Shown here: in pieces, positions 9,501-19,085 of the stretch
Numbering within the stretch: position 1 is the stretch's first letter
Layout of the letters: each line of letters opens with the position of its first letter
Assembly (NCBI GenBank): GCA_012103375.1
Contig: WLWX01000001.1
Span: 1,788,501 to 1,852,500, forward strand
Source: Paracoccaceae bacterium
Lineage (GTDB): Bacteria > Pseudomonadota > Alphaproteobacteria > Rhodobacterales > Rhodobacteraceae
Length of the DNA stretch: 64,000 nucleotides
Direction: 5' to 3'
Notes under the pieces: generated by a model
Seen by the model: only the letters and a program-made list of their open reading frames with translations
The model's database searches: none
Told to the model about the DNA's origin: nothing
Translations under genes and position numbers: made by a program

Positions 9501-9530
9501 AAAAAGGCCGACGTTTCCGCCGGCCTTTGG
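9501..9530 (-). terminator. rho-independent terminator of the Bax-inhibitor-like gene
   Basis: Read on the minus strand, an AAAGGCCG / CGGCCTTT stem (9503-9510 pairing with 9521-9528) is followed by a T-rich tail (TTTTTCGTTTT). It lies about 20 bp beyond the stop codon of the minus-strand gene at 9552. Confidence 0.8.
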
Positions 9531-9551
9531 TCTGTCGGATCTCTGCGCGAA

Positions 9552-10271
9552 TTACTCGCGATTGCCCATGAATTGCAGCAAGAACATGAACAGGTTGATG
9601 AAGTCGAGGTAGAGGTTCAAGGCCCCCATGATCGCCGATTTCGCCATCCATTCACTGTCCATCGCGCTTGCGTGGGCGATATAGTCGGTCTTGATCTTCT
9701 GGGTGTCGTAGGCCGTAAGCCCTGCGAAGATCAGCACGCCCAGGATCGAAATCGCGAACTGGATCGCGGGCGAGCCGAGGAAGATGTTGACGATCGAAGC
9801 AACGATCAGGCCAATCACGCCCATTATAAGGAACGATCCCCAGCCCGAGATGTCGCGCTTGGTGGTGTATCCCCACAGCGATAGGCCCGCGAATGCGATG
9901 GACGTCACCAGGAACGTTTGAGCGATGGAAAATCCGGTATAGACCGCGAAGATAAAGCTGATCGACAGTCCCATCGCCGCGGCGAAGGTATAGAAGAACA
10001 ACTGTGCACCGGCGGCTGACAGGCGATTGATCATCGCGCTGAACGCGAACACCATGATCAGCGGGGCGAACATCACCACCCACTTCAGCGGTGTGCCGAA
10101 GATTGCCGCGATCATCGCGTCATTGGTTCCGACGCCCCATGCCACAGCAGCCGTCAACAACAGGCCGACGGACATCAGCCCGTATACCTTGTTCATATGG
10201 GCGCGAAGGCCCTCGTCAATCTCGGCCGTGCGGACCCCCGCAGCGGCGCGAGTGGTCTGATATTGCGCCAT
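9552..10271 (-). CDS. Bax inhibitor-1/YccA family membrane protein
   Basis: 239 residues with about seven hydrophobic helices (residues 30 to 235), the BI-1/UPF0005 architecture. The signature region LIFAGLTAYDTQKIK near residue 190 holds the A-Y-D-T-Q motif shared by YbhL/YccA/BI-1 proteins, and the C-terminal helix contains LNLYLDFINLF. In E. coli YccA modulates the FtsH protease; other bacterial members act as pH-dependent calcium leak channels. Which role applies here is not known. Inner membrane. Monocistronic, with its own terminator, and divergent from priA. Confidence 0.93.
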   Translation of the reverse strand: MAQYQTTRAAAGVRTAEIDEGLRAHMNKVYGLMSVGLLLTAAVAWGVGTNDAMIAAIFGTPLKWVVMFAPLIMVFAFSAMINRLSAAGAQLFFYTFAAAMGLSISFIFAVYTGFSIAQTFLVTSIAFAGLSLWGYTTKRDISGWGSFLIMGVIGLIVASIVNIFLGSPAIQFAISILGVLIFAGLTAYDTQKIKTDYIAHASAMDSEWMAKSAIMGALNLYLDFINLFMFLLQFMGNRE

Positions 10272-10544
10272 TCTATCCTCCGAAGTGCGTGTTCAGATGC
10301 GCCGCAGGACCATCCCACGGCGGTTTGACCTCAATATCGGTGTGAAATGTGTCGAATTCAAGTGTTTCCGCCCCGGATCACGCGAAGTTCCTGTCGCGAT
10401 CGGTTGACCGCCCCTTGCGCCAGCGCCAGTATCACCCCTCTGCCAATATCGGGGATCTACGGTTCATCTTGTCTGTTGCTGCCAAAATACGGGTCCGCCT
10501 TCGGCGAGTTAGCGAATTTTTGACGGTAAATCAAAGATTTAGCT

Positions 10545-12740
10545 GTGACTGAGGTGCACCACTTCGCGCCCGGCGAACGGGTTGGTGTGCTGACCACCCA
10601 GCCGCTGGACCGGATGCTGGATTATCGTGCGCCCGAAGGCGGCTGTGTGACAGGGGCGTTCGTGGAATGCCCGCTGGGGCCGCGTCTGGTGCTGGGCGTG
10701 GTCTGGGGGCCGGGCGAGGGCGGTTTTGACGCCGCCAAGCTGCGCCCAATCGCGCGGGTGCTGGATGTGCCGCCGATGCGCGATGAAATGCGCGACTTTC
10801 TGGCCCGTGCGGCGGCCTATACCGTGACGCCGATGTCCGCGATGCTGCGCCTGGCAACGCGCAGTCCTGGTCTGGGCAATCCGCAATCCATGCGCCGCCT
10901 GTATCAGCGCGGTGGGGCCGAACCGGCACGGTTGACCGACGCGCGCGCCCGGGTGCTGGACGCGCTGGATGAATTTGCCGGGATGCCGGTGACAATAGGA
11001 GAGCTGAGCGAAACCGCAGGGGTCACGACCTCGGTGGTCAAGGGATTGGTGAAACTGGGTGCGGTCATCGAAGTCGAAGCGCCCCGCGACAGCAGCTATC
11101 CGCGTCTGGACCCGAACCTGCCGGGGCCGGAGCTGACCGGGGATCAGACCGCCGCTGCCCAGGCCCTGATCGCAGGTGTGGCCACACAGGACTACGGCAC
11201 CACGCTGCTGCGCGGCGTGACCGGGTCGGGCAAGACCGAGGTTTACATGGAAGCTGTCGCCGCCTGTCTGGCGCAGGGCCGGCAGGCGCTGGTTCTGCTG
11301 CCCGAGATTGCGTTGACGGCCGAATTCCTGACGCGGGTCGAGGCGCGGTTCGGGGCGCGCCCCGCCGAATGGCATTCGGGCGTGACGATGACGGAACGCC
11401 GCCGCTGTTGGCGGATGGTGGCGCAGGGTGGGGCGCAACTGGTTGTTGGCGCGCGCTCGGCCCTGTTCCTGCCGTTTCAGCATCTGGGGCTGATCATCGT
11501 CGATGAAGAACATGACACGTCCTACAAGCAAGAGGACGGCGTTCTCTACAACGCGCGCGATATGGCAGTGCTGCGCGCCTCGATCCTGGGAGCGCAGGTG
11601 GTGCTGGCCAGCGCGACGCCAAGTTTGGAAAGCTGGGCCAATGCCGAGGCGGGCAAATACGCGCGGCTGACGCTGGCCGAACGGTTCGGCCCGGCGATCC
11701 TGCCGGATATGCGCGCGATTGACATGCGAGCTGAAGACCTGCCCGGTGCACGCTGGATTTCCCCGACATTGCAGGGCGCGGTTGCCGATCGGATCGCCAA
11801 AGGGGAACAATCGCTGCTGTTCCTGAACCGGCGCGGCTATGCCCCGGTGACGATCTGCCGGGCTTGCGGGCACCAGATCGGCTGTGACCATTGCGATGCG
11901 CGGATGGTCGAACACCGCTTTCTCAAGCGGCTGGTCTGCCACCAGTGTGGTGAAACGAAACCGATGCCGACCACCTGCCCGGAGTGCGAGGTTGAGGATA
12001 AGCTGGCCCCGGTCGGTCCGGGGGTTGAGCGGTTGGCCGAAGAGGTTGCGGCGCTGTTCCCGGATGCCCGGCTGGCCGTGCTGAGTTCGGATCTGTTCGG
12101 CTCGGCCCGAGCCTTGAAGGCGGCGATTGTGCAGATTGCAGAAGGGGCGGCGGATATCATAGTTGGCACGCAGCTGGTGGCGAAGGGACATAATTTTCCC
12201 AAGCTGACTCTGGTGGGTGTGATCGACGCCGATCTGGGCTTGCAAGGGTCTGATCTGCGTGCGGCTGAACGGACGTTTCAACTGATGCGGCAGGTTGCCG
12301 GGCGGGCCGGGCGGGTGGAACAACCCGGCGAGGCATTGTTGCAGACTTTTCAGCCGGAACACCCGGTGATCCGCGCGATCCTTTCGGGTGCGGAAGAACC
12401 GTTTTGGAAAGCCGAAGCGCAAGAGCGTCGCAACGCGGGTGTGCCGCCCTATGGCCGCCTTGCCGGAATTGTGCTGAGCGCGCCGGATGTGCAGCAGGTG
12501 TTTGATATCGGGGGCGAACTGGCGCGCCGCGACGGGCCATTGCGCCGGATCGGAGCGCAGGTTTATGGGCCGGCGCCTGCCCCAATCGCGCGGATCCGGG
12601 GGCGGCATCGGGTGCGGTTGCTGGTGAAGGCTGACAAGGCCGCGCCGCTGCAGGCGGCGCTGATCGACTGGGTGGCGCAGGTCAAGCTGCCCACGAACCT
12701 GCGGTTGTCGATAGATATTGATCCGCAGAGTTTTTATTGA
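10545..12740 (+). CDS. priA: primosomal protein N' (replication restart helicase PriA)
   Basis: 731 residues, the usual PriA length. The helicase core has Walker A GVTGSGKT (about 224-231) and DEEH (about 319-322), followed by LASATPSLES. A Cys-rich zinc-binding insert (residues about 437-482) has C-x2-C pairs in CRACGHQIGCDHC, LVCHQCG and CPEC. Later helicase motifs follow: GTQLVAKGHNFPKLTLV and QVAGRAGR. PriA reloads the replisome at stalled forks. The start is GTG 10545; no long non-coding leader is needed. A long antisense frame opposite this gene is a GC-rich shadow. Confidence 0.96.
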   Translation: MTEVHHFAPGERVGVLTTQPLDRMLDYRAPEGGCVTGAFVECPLGPRLVLGVVWGPGEGGFDAAKLRPIARVLDVPPMRDEMRDFLARAAAYTVTPMSAMLRLATRSPGLGNPQSMRRLYQRGGAEPARLTDARARVLDALDEFAGMPVTIGELSETAGVTTSVVKGLVKLGAVIEVEAPRDSSYPRLDPNLPGPELTGDQTAAAQALIAGVATQDYGTTLLRGVTGSGKTEVYMEAVAACLAQGRQALVLLPEIALTAEFLTRVEARFGARPAEWHSGVTMTERRRCWRMVAQGGAQLVVGARSALFLPFQHLGLIIVDEEHDTSYKQEDGVLYNARDMAVLRASILGAQVVLASATPSLESWANAEAGKYARLTLAERFGPAILPDMRAIDMRAEDLPGARWISPTLQGAVADRIAKGEQSLLFLNRRGYAPVTICRACGHQIGCDHCDARMVEHRFLKRLVCHQCGETKPMPTTCPECEVEDKLAPVGPGVERLAEEVAALFPDARLAVLSSDLFGSARALKAAIVQIAEGAADIIVGTQLVAKGHNFPKLTLVGVIDADLGLQGSDLRAAERTFQLMRQVAGRAGRVEQPGEALLQTFQPEHPVIRAILSGAEEPFWKAEAQERRNAGVPPYGRLAGIVLSAPDVQQVFDIGGELARRDGPLRRIGAQVYGPAPAPIARIRGRHRVRLLVKADKAAPLQAALIDWVAQVKLPTNLRLSIDIDPQSFY

Positions 12741-12761
12741 GTGTAGCTTAAGAGATTCATA

Positions 12762-12781
12762 CCTCCGGCGGGGATATTTTC
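12762..12781 (+). repeat. short extragenic motif, instance 1
   Basis: CCTCCGGCGGGGATATTTTC in the priA-ymdB spacer. Close relatives occur at 22753-22772 and, inverted, at 45825-45844, always between genes. All share GCGGG(A/G)(G/A)TATTTT. Confidence 0.5.
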
Positions 12782-12840
12782 GGGTCAATGATGACGGGAT
12801 CATGTGGACAGCGGTGCGCGTCGCGCCTAGGGCTTGGGTC

Positions 12841-13656
12841 ATGAGGATTTTGTATCTTGGCGATGTGATGGGGCGTGCCGGACGGCGGGCCGTGGTTGAG
12901 CGGTTGGCGGGTTTGCGCGCCGACTGGCGGTTGGATTTCGTGGTGGTGAATGGCGAAAACGCGACCTCGGGTGTGGGGCTGTCCGGGGCGCATGCCAAGG
13001 CGCTGTTCGAGGCAGGCGCTGATTGCGTGACGCTGGGCGATCACGCATTTGATCAGAAGGATATGCTGAGCCATATCGGCAGCGATGCGCGGATTATCCG
13101 GCCGCTGAATTTCTCGAAATCGGCGCCGGGCAGCGGGGCGCGCGTATTCGATGTGTCGGGCGGGCGCAGAATCCTGGTGGCGCAGGTTCTGGGGCAGGTG
13201 TTCATGAAGCGCCCGTTTGACGATCCGTTCGCGGCGATTGATTCAGTGTTGAAGGCGCATCCGCGGGGCGGGCTGGTGCAGGCCTCGCTGGTGGATGTGC
13301 ATTGTGAGGCGACCTCGGAAAAGATGGCGATGGGGCATTTTTGCGACGGCCGCGCCAGCGTCGTTGTTGGCAGTCACACGCATGTTCCCACGGCGGATGC
13401 GATGATCCTGCCGGGCGGGACGGCGTACTTGAGTGATGCGGGGATGTGCGGCGATTATCACTCGGTCATCGGGATGGAGAAGGCCGAACCCTTGCGCCGT
13501 TTCGTGACCGGAATGCCAAAAGGGCGTTTCACCCCTGCGACGGGTGAGGCGACGTTGAGTGGTCTGTTCGTTGAAACTGACGATGCGACTGGGGTGGCCA
13601 AGACACTCGTCCCGGTGCAGCAGGGCGGGCATCTGCCACAATCGGGGCCAGAGTGA
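12841..13656 (+). CDS. YmdB/TIGR00282-family metallophosphoesterase
   Basis: 271 residues. The N-terminus MRILYLGDVMGRAGR carries the first metal-binding Asp (G-D-V). Further metal ligands are in VVNGENAT (N-G-E-N), LGDHAFDQKD (G-D-H), VDVHCEATSEK and VGSHTHVPTAD (G-S-H-T-H). This set is the signature of YmdB-type phosphodiesterases, which hydrolyse 2',3'-cyclic nucleotides in Bacillus and affect biofilm behaviour; the in-vivo substrate here is unknown. ATG 12841 is chosen because the motif begins immediately after it; the frame upstream has no conserved sequence. Confidence 0.92.
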   Translation: MRILYLGDVMGRAGRRAVVERLAGLRADWRLDFVVVNGENATSGVGLSGAHAKALFEAGADCVTLGDHAFDQKDMLSHIGSDARIIRPLNFSKSAPGSGARVFDVSGGRRILVAQVLGQVFMKRPFDDPFAAIDSVLKAHPRGGLVQASLVDVHCEATSEKMAMGHFCDGRASVVVGSHTHVPTADAMILPGGTAYLSDAGMCGDYHSVIGMEKAEPLRRFVTGMPKGRFTPATGEATLSGLFVETDDATGVAKTLVPVQQGGHLPQSGPE

Positions 13657-13663
13657 CCTTTCG

Positions 13664-14581
13664 ATGACCGGGCGCGCGCCACTGATCGCCTTGCTGGTGA
13701 TGCTGGGAATCGGATGGGGCGTGACGCAGCCGCTGGCCAAGATCGCGGTCAGCGACGGGTATCGGCATTTCGGATTGGTGTTCTGGCAGTTGGCGATTGG
13801 GGCCGTGGCGCTTGGCGTAGTTTCGGCCATTCGGCGCAAGGGCCTGCCGATGACGGGCCCGCATCTGCGGTTTTATGTGCTGATTGCGTTGATCGGGACG
13901 GTCTTGCCGAATTCGGCGTCCTATCAGGCGGCGGTGTATTTGCCGGCAGGCGTCATCTCGATCGTGATCTCTCTGGTGCCGATGTTTGCCTTTCCGATTG
14001 CGCTGTTGATGGCCACGGACCGGTTCAGCTGGGCACGGTTGTGCGGCCTGCTGCTTGGGCTGGCGGGTGTCGCGCTGATTGTCGGACCCGAGGCGAGCCT
14101 GCCGGAGCGTGCGATGATCGCCTGGGTGCCCGTCGCGATGATTGCTCCGGCGTTTTACGCGCTGGAGGGTAACGTGGTTGCAAAATGGGGAACGCGGGGT
14201 CTGGATCCGGTGCAGGTGTTGTTCGGGGCTTCGCTGATCGGAACGCTGCTTGCGCTGCCGCTTACGCTGGCGACCGGGCAATGGATCGACCCGCGCCCGC
14301 CCTGGGGCGCGCCTGACATGGCCGTCGTGCTGGCCGCACTGATCCACGCGGTGGTCTATGCCACCTATGTCTGGCTGGTAGGGCGTGCGGGGGCGGTATT
14401 TGCCGCCCAGGGCAGTTATCTGGTGACCGGGTCCGGGGTGCTATGGGCGATGGTTTTGCTTGGCGAAAGCTATTCCGGCTGGGTTTCGCTTGCGCTTGGG
14501 CTGATGTTTGGCGGGCTGTTTCTGGTGCAGCCCCGTCCGACGACGCGTCTTGCACAGCAAGCGGCGGCAGGCGACACTTAG
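13664..14581 (+). CDS. EamA/DMT-superfamily transporter
   Basis: 305 residues with about ten transmembrane helices arranged as two EamA repeats (about 5-135 and 145-290). The helix pattern (LIALLVMLGIGWG at the start, ISLVPMFAFPIALLMA in the middle) is typical of drug/metabolite exporters. Substrate unknown. ATG 13664 lies 7 bp after the ymdB stop and the gene is followed within 3 bp by an SLC13 permease, so the three are probably co-transcribed. Confidence 0.85.
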   Translation: MTGRAPLIALLVMLGIGWGVTQPLAKIAVSDGYRHFGLVFWQLAIGAVALGVVSAIRRKGLPMTGPHLRFYVLIALIGTVLPNSASYQAAVYLPAGVISIVISLVPMFAFPIALLMATDRFSWARLCGLLLGLAGVALIVGPEASLPERAMIAWVPVAMIAPAFYALEGNVVAKWGTRGLDPVQVLFGASLIGTLLALPLTLATGQWIDPRPPWGAPDMAVVLAALIHAVVYATYVWLVGRAGAVFAAQGSYLVTGSGVLWAMVLLGESYSGWVSLALGLMFGGLFLVQPRPTTRLAQQAAAGDT

Positions 14582-14584
14582 GCC

Positions 14585-16363
14585 ATGGTTGCTGAAGCTT
14601 TTGGTCAAACGGGGTCTGCTGTTGCCGCGCTGCTGATCGTGGCCGCGATGTTCGTGTTTTTTCTGCGCGAATCCTATCCGACCGAGGTGGTCGCCATCGG
14701 CGGCTGTGCTGCGATGCTGTTGCTGGGGCTTTTGCCTTATGACGATGCGTTGGCTGTGCTGTCTAATCCCGCGCCCTGGACCATTGGCGCGATGTTCATC
14801 GTGATGGGTGCGCTGGTGCGGACGGGCGCGCTCGACTGGTTCACCCAGAAGGCCGAGGCCCAGGCCGAGGTGCGCGCCGCGCTTGCAATCGGGGTGATGA
14901 TGGCATTCGTCGTCATCGCCTCGGGCATCGTCTCGAACACGCCGGTGGTCGTGGTCATGATCCCGATTTTCGTGCAGCTGTCGCGCAAATTGGGTGTCTC
15001 GGCCTCGAAAATGCTGATCCCGCTGAGTTATGCGGCGATTTTGGGCGGGACGCTGACGCTGATCGGAACCTCGACCAACCTGCTGGTGGATGGTGTTGCG
15101 CGGGCCAACGGGATGGAGGCGTTCACGATTTTTGAGGTGACGCCACTGGGCATCATTCTGGTTGCCTGGGGCATGATTTTCCTGCGGTTCATAGCGCCGC
15201 GCCTGTTGCCGGATCGCGAAAGCATGGCGGGTCTGCTGAGTGATCGGTCGAAGATGAAGTTCTTCACCGAGGTCGCGATCCCCGAGGGGTCGTCGCTGAT
15301 CGGGCGGGCGCCGAAGGATACCGACCAGTTCAAACGCGATGGCGTTCGCCTGATTGACGTGCTGCGCGGCGATGCCTCGCTCAGGCGCAATCTGGACGGG
15401 GTAGAACTGCAAGCCGGTGACAGGGTGGTCCTGCGCACGCCGGTGGCGGAATTACTGGTCTTGCAGGACAACGATGATGTGCGGCTGGTCGATAAGCTGA
15501 GTTCGGTCGAAACCTCGACGGTCGAGGTTCTGATCTCTCCGGGGTGCCGGATGATCGGGCGCAGCCTGGGAGAGATGCGCCTCAGGCGGCGGTACGGGGT
15601 CTATCCGCTGGCGGTGCATCGGCGGAACCAGAACATCGGCACGGCGCTGGATGGTCTGGTGGTGCGGGTCGGCGATACGCTGCTGCTGGAGGGGGCGCCG
15701 GCGGATATTCAGCGGCTGGCCAGTGATATGCGGCTGGTCGATATCTCGAAACCGACGGGGCGTGCGTTTCGCCGCGGCCATGCGCCAATTGCGCTGCTGG
15801 CGCTGGTTGCGATTGTCGGGCTGGCGGCCTTTGGCGTTGCGCCGATCTTTCTGCTGGCAATTCTTGCGGTGGCTTTGGTGCTGTTGGCGCGCTGCATCGA
15901 CGCCGATGAAGCGTTTGCCATGGTCGATGGCCGATTGCTGGCGCTGATCTTCGCGATGCTCGCCATCGGGGCCGCGTTAGAGCACACCGGGGCCGTGTCT
16001 TTAATCGCAAATGCGATTGCGCCAGCGCTGGGTCAACTGCCGCCGTTCCTGATTGTCTGGGCGATCTATTTGCTGACCAGCGTACTGACCGAACTGGTCA
16101 GCAACAACGCTGTCGCCGTCGTCGTCACCCCGATTGCCATCGGGCTGGCCGCTGCCCTGGGCATCGATGCGCGCCCGCTGGTGGTGGCGGTGATGGTTGC
16201 GGCCTCCGCCAGTTTTGCAACACCCATCGGGTATCAGACCAACATGCTGGTCTATGGTCCCGGCGGTTATCGCTTTACCGATTTCATGCGGGTTGGTATT
16301 CCGCTTAACCTGTCCGTGGGGCTTCTGGCCACGGCAATAATTCCAATGATCTGGCCGTTATGA
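14585..16363 (+). CDS. SLC13 family permease with two TrkA-C (RCK_C) domains
   Basis: 592 residues. About five N-terminal helices (1-205) contain the SNTP and GTSTN re-entrant signatures of the DASS/citrate transporter fold. Two soluble RCK_C domains follow (about 215-295 and 305-385). About six more helices contain a second SNNA motif and end with IGYQTNMLVYGPGGY. This is the layout of bacterial sulfate/anion permeases of the SAC1/CysP-like type. Transported anion unknown. A second protein with the same architecture is encoded convergently at 17181-18956. Confidence 0.88.
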   Translation: MVAEAFGQTGSAVAALLIVAAMFVFFLRESYPTEVVAIGGCAAMLLLGLLPYDDALAVLSNPAPWTIGAMFIVMGALVRTGALDWFTQKAEAQAEVRAALAIGVMMAFVVIASGIVSNTPVVVVMIPIFVQLSRKLGVSASKMLIPLSYAAILGGTLTLIGTSTNLLVDGVARANGMEAFTIFEVTPLGIILVAWGMIFLRFIAPRLLPDRESMAGLLSDRSKMKFFTEVAIPEGSSLIGRAPKDTDQFKRDGVRLIDVLRGDASLRRNLDGVELQAGDRVVLRTPVAELLVLQDNDDVRLVDKLSSVETSTVEVLISPGCRMIGRSLGEMRLRRRYGVYPLAVHRRNQNIGTALDGLVVRVGDTLLLEGAPADIQRLASDMRLVDISKPTGRAFRRGHAPIALLALVAIVGLAAFGVAPIFLLAILAVALVLLARCIDADEAFAMVDGRLLALIFAMLAIGAALEHTGAVSLIANAIAPALGQLPPFLIVWAIYLLTSVLTELVSNNAVAVVVTPIAIGLAAALGIDARPLVVAVMVAASASFATPIGYQTNMLVYGPGGYRFTDFMRVGIPLNLSVGLLATAIIPMIWPL

Positions 16364-16731
16364 TGTTCCGACTATCCGCTTTGCCCATGCCACTCCTGCT
16401 CGTCGCCTGCACGATTGCGCCACCTGAAAACCTGCCGCAGGCAACGTCGCAAGCCGGTGCGCGGCCGGTAAGCGCGATCCTGTATAAACAGGCGCTGAAC
16501 GTGGTGTATGATGACAAGGCGCTGTGCGCGGCGACCCGGCCGGTGGCCAAGTCGATCTGGGGCAGCGCCCTGTCTGGCTGCCCGCATCTGCACGGTTTCA
16601 CAATCGAGGAACGCGTGCCGCCGAATGTCGCGCGTTTGCCGCTGCAACCGGGCGAAGGGTCGCCACAGGCACGCATCAGCCTGTCGGTGGTGATCGACGA
16701 CGGCAGCATCGTGAAGTTTCACGCCCCATGA
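16360..16731 (+). CDS. small lipoprotein of unknown function
   Basis: 123 residues. The N-terminus is a lipoprotein signal: MMFRL followed by a short hydrophobic stretch ending in the lipobox LVAC (Cys about residue 18). The mature part is polar, with Cys residues in KALCAATR and LSGCPHL that could form a disulfide in the periplasm. No family recognised. The start overlaps the stop of the upstream SLC13 permease (ATGA), and its own stop overlaps the next lipoprotein gene, linking it to the transporter. Confidence 0.65.
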   Translation: MMFRLSALPMPLLLVACTIAPPENLPQATSQAGARPVSAILYKQALNVVYDDKALCAATRPVAKSIWGSALSGCPHLHGFTIEERVPPNVARLPLQPGEGSPQARISLSVVIDDGSIVKFHAP

Positions 16732-17168
16732 GGGTCGCGGTGTTCGCTGGCATGATCCTGGCCCTGTGCGGTTGTTTGCCGACGGTTGAGCCGGTCAGCC
16801 GTGCGCCTGTGCCACCACCACCGGGTATTGCGCCCGAAAAGCTGTGGATGAACGCGGGCGGGTTTCGCGTAAGGCTGAACGATGGGTCGACCTGCCATGG
16901 TATTCGCCCGGATGAACTTGCACTGGTCGCCGATGACCGTCCGGGCTGGTCTGGTCAGTTGACGCAGTGCAAATACCTGATCGACTATCACATTGTTCAG
17001 CGAGAGTTCTTCGGGTTGGAAGCGCTGGGAATGGCGCTGTCGACCAGCAATATTCTGTTCGGGACATTCAAGAACGGTCCGAACTGGAACCTGTGCCTGT
17101 TGGACGTGCCGGATGAGGCGGGTGAACCTGTGAAGCGTTGCGCCGCGCAGGCGATCAAGGGCGGCTGA
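16728..17168 (+). CDS. putative lipoprotein, unknown function
   Basis: 146 residues. A short signal MRVAVFAGMILALCGC gives a lipobox around LALC or LCGC, followed by a Pro-rich linker (APVPPPPG). The mature domain has four further Cys residues (GSTCHG, TQCKYL, NLCLLD, KRCAAQ) that suggest a disulfide-stabilised periplasmic fold. No family recognised. It overlaps the preceding lipoprotein gene by 4 bp and is the last gene of the ymdB-EamA-SLC13-lipoprotein run. The next gene is convergent, with only 12 bp between the stops. Confidence 0.6.
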   Translation: MRVAVFAGMILALCGCLPTVEPVSRAPVPPPPGIAPEKLWMNAGGFRVRLNDGSTCHGIRPDELALVADDRPGWSGQLTQCKYLIDYHIVQREFFGLEALGMALSTSNILFGTFKNGPNWNLCLLDVPDEAGEPVKRCAAQAIKGG

Positions 17169-17180
17169 CGCGCCTTTCGA

Positions 17181-18956
17181 TCACATCGGCCAGAACACCA
17201 GAATTGCCGGGATCGAGACGGCGACGATCAGAATCTCCAGCGGCAGCCCCATGCGCCAATAGTCGCCAAAACCATAGCCGCCCGGGCCCAGGATCAGCGT
17301 GTTGTTCTTGTGCCCGATGGGGGTCAGGAACGCGCAGGATGCGGCGACAGCGACGGCCATCAGGAACGGGTCCGGGTCGACGCCAAGTGTCTGCGCCATC
17401 TGGATGCCGACCGGGGCCGCAACAATGGTGGTGGCTGTGTTGTTCAACACATCGCTCAGCGTCATCGTCACAACCATCAGCACGGTCAGAACCGCCCATG
17501 CAGGCAGGCCGTCTGTCAGCGTAATAAGCGACCCGGCAATCAGTTCGGTCCCGCCCGAGGTTTGCAAGGCAGCCCCAAGTGGGATCATCGAGCCCAGAAG
17601 GACCACAACCGACCATTCGATATGGTCGTAGACCTCTTTGATCGGCACAATCTTGGCGAGGACGAAGGCGACGACCACAAGACCTAGCGCGACGGGAAGA
17701 TAGAGCAGGCCGAAAGCGGCGGCGGCGACGGCGGCGGCAAAAATGCCGATGGCCAGCCAGACCTTTTCATTCGCGGTGACAGCCAGGCCGCGACCGGCAA
17801 GCGGCATCACGCCTAGCCAGTCGACGACATCGTCGGCGGTTTCTGATGGGGCCAGCAGAAGCAGAACGTCACCGGCGCGAATGTCGGTCTTGCGCACCTG
17901 GCTGGTGATGGCGCGACCCTCGCGCGCGATGCCCATCAGAACAGTGCGGCGTCGCCAGCCCAGCCCAATCCGTTGCGCGCTGCGCCCGGTGATGCGGGCC
18001 CCTTCGGGAACCACGGCTTCGATCAGGGTCAGACCATCGGAATCTGCGCGCAGTTTGTCCTCGCGCTCGGCCTCGGCAAAGTCGAGGTTCAGGGCGCTGC
18101 GGAATTCGTCCAGCGCGTCGGGGCGCGCTTCAAGCACCAGCGCGTCACCGGCCATAATCTGCACGGCGCGCGCCGCGCCATACCGCCGTTTGCCATCCCG
18201 GATCAGGCCGATGATGGCGACGTCGTTTTTTTCGGCAACTTCGTTTAGGTCGCGGACACGCTGACCGATCAGGTCGGATGCCTCGGGCACCGTCAGTTCG
18301 GCGATATAGTCGCGCACTTCGTCAAGCTGCCCGGCGCCGCCCTCGGCCGCGCGCGGGATCAGGCGCCAGCCGATCAGGGCGACGAAGGCAAGGCCCGCGA
18401 TAGCGGCGACACTGCCGACCGGGGCGAAATCGAACATCCGAAAAGGTTCGCCCAGCGCGTCTTCGCGGATCGTGGCGATGATAATGTTCGGCGGCGTGCC
18501 GATTAGTGTGACCATGCCGCCAAGGATCGTCGCAAAGCTGAGCGGCATCAGGCTGAGGCCCGGCGGCCGGCCTGCTTTCCTTGCGGTTTGCACATCCACT
18601 GGCATCAGCAGCGCAAGGGCCGCGACGTTGTTCATAAACGCGCTGAGGACGCCGCCGACCGCGCCCATGATCGCGATATGGGCGCCAAGGCTGCGGGATG
18701 CATCGACCAGCGTGCGGGTGATCAGAAAGACGGCACCGGATCGCACCAGCCCGGCTGAGACCACCAGAACCAGCGCCACAACAATGGTGGCCGGGTGGCC
18801 AAACCCGGAAAATGCGTCCTTCACAGGCACAACGCCCAGCACCACGCCCGCCATAAGCGCTGCAAACGCTACAAGGTCGTATCGGAACCGCCCCCACAGC
18901 AGCATGCCAAAGACGGCGGCGAACAGGGCGAAAAGGATGATCTGGTCTGTTGTCAT
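17181..18956 (-). CDS. SLC13 family permease with TrkA-C domains (second copy)
   Basis: 591 residues, same architecture as 14585-16363: N-terminal helices with MNNVAA and IGTPPN motifs, two RCK_C domains (about 210-290 and 300-385), and C-terminal helices with LNNTAT and PIGHKNNTLILGPGGY. The sequences have clearly diverged, so they are old paralogues, not a recent duplication. Probably an inner-membrane anion (sulfate, phosphate or carboxylate) transporter with cytoplasmic regulatory domains. It converges on the lipoprotein pair and is divergent from yebC. Confidence 0.88.
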   Translation of the reverse strand: MTTDQIILFALFAAVFGMLLWGRFRYDLVAFAALMAGVVLGVVPVKDAFSGFGHPATIVVALVLVVSAGLVRSGAVFLITRTLVDASRSLGAHIAIMGAVGGVLSAFMNNVAALALLMPVDVQTARKAGRPPGLSLMPLSFATILGGMVTLIGTPPNIIIATIREDALGEPFRMFDFAPVGSVAAIAGLAFVALIGWRLIPRAAEGGAGQLDEVRDYIAELTVPEASDLIGQRVRDLNEVAEKNDVAIIGLIRDGKRRYGAARAVQIMAGDALVLEARPDALDEFRSALNLDFAEAEREDKLRADSDGLTLIEAVVPEGARITGRSAQRIGLGWRRRTVLMGIAREGRAITSQVRKTDIRAGDVLLLLAPSETADDVVDWLGVMPLAGRGLAVTANEKVWLAIGIFAAAVAAAAFGLLYLPVALGLVVVAFVLAKIVPIKEVYDHIEWSVVVLLGSMIPLGAALQTSGGTELIAGSLITLTDGLPAWAVLTVLMVVTMTLSDVLNNTATTIVAAPVGIQMAQTLGVDPDPFLMAVAVAASCAFLTPIGHKNNTLILGPGGYGFGDYWRMGLPLEILIVAVSIPAILVFWPM

Positions 18957-19085
18957 CCGCCTTGTCTAGCGCAGGCAGGTCGGGATGCGAAAGGCCCGTG
19001 TCCGCGTGTTGCCCGCCATGGCTTGCCCCACCCGATGCGGCTGACGTATAGCCGGGGCCAACGGATTGCATGAACGGAGGCCAAG

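Noticed and set aside
10539-12998. 819-residue open frame antisense to priA
   Set aside because: It is His/Arg/Gln-rich with no domain, lies opposite a clearly coding gene with all PriA motifs, and is the kind of shadow frame that high-GC coding DNA produces.
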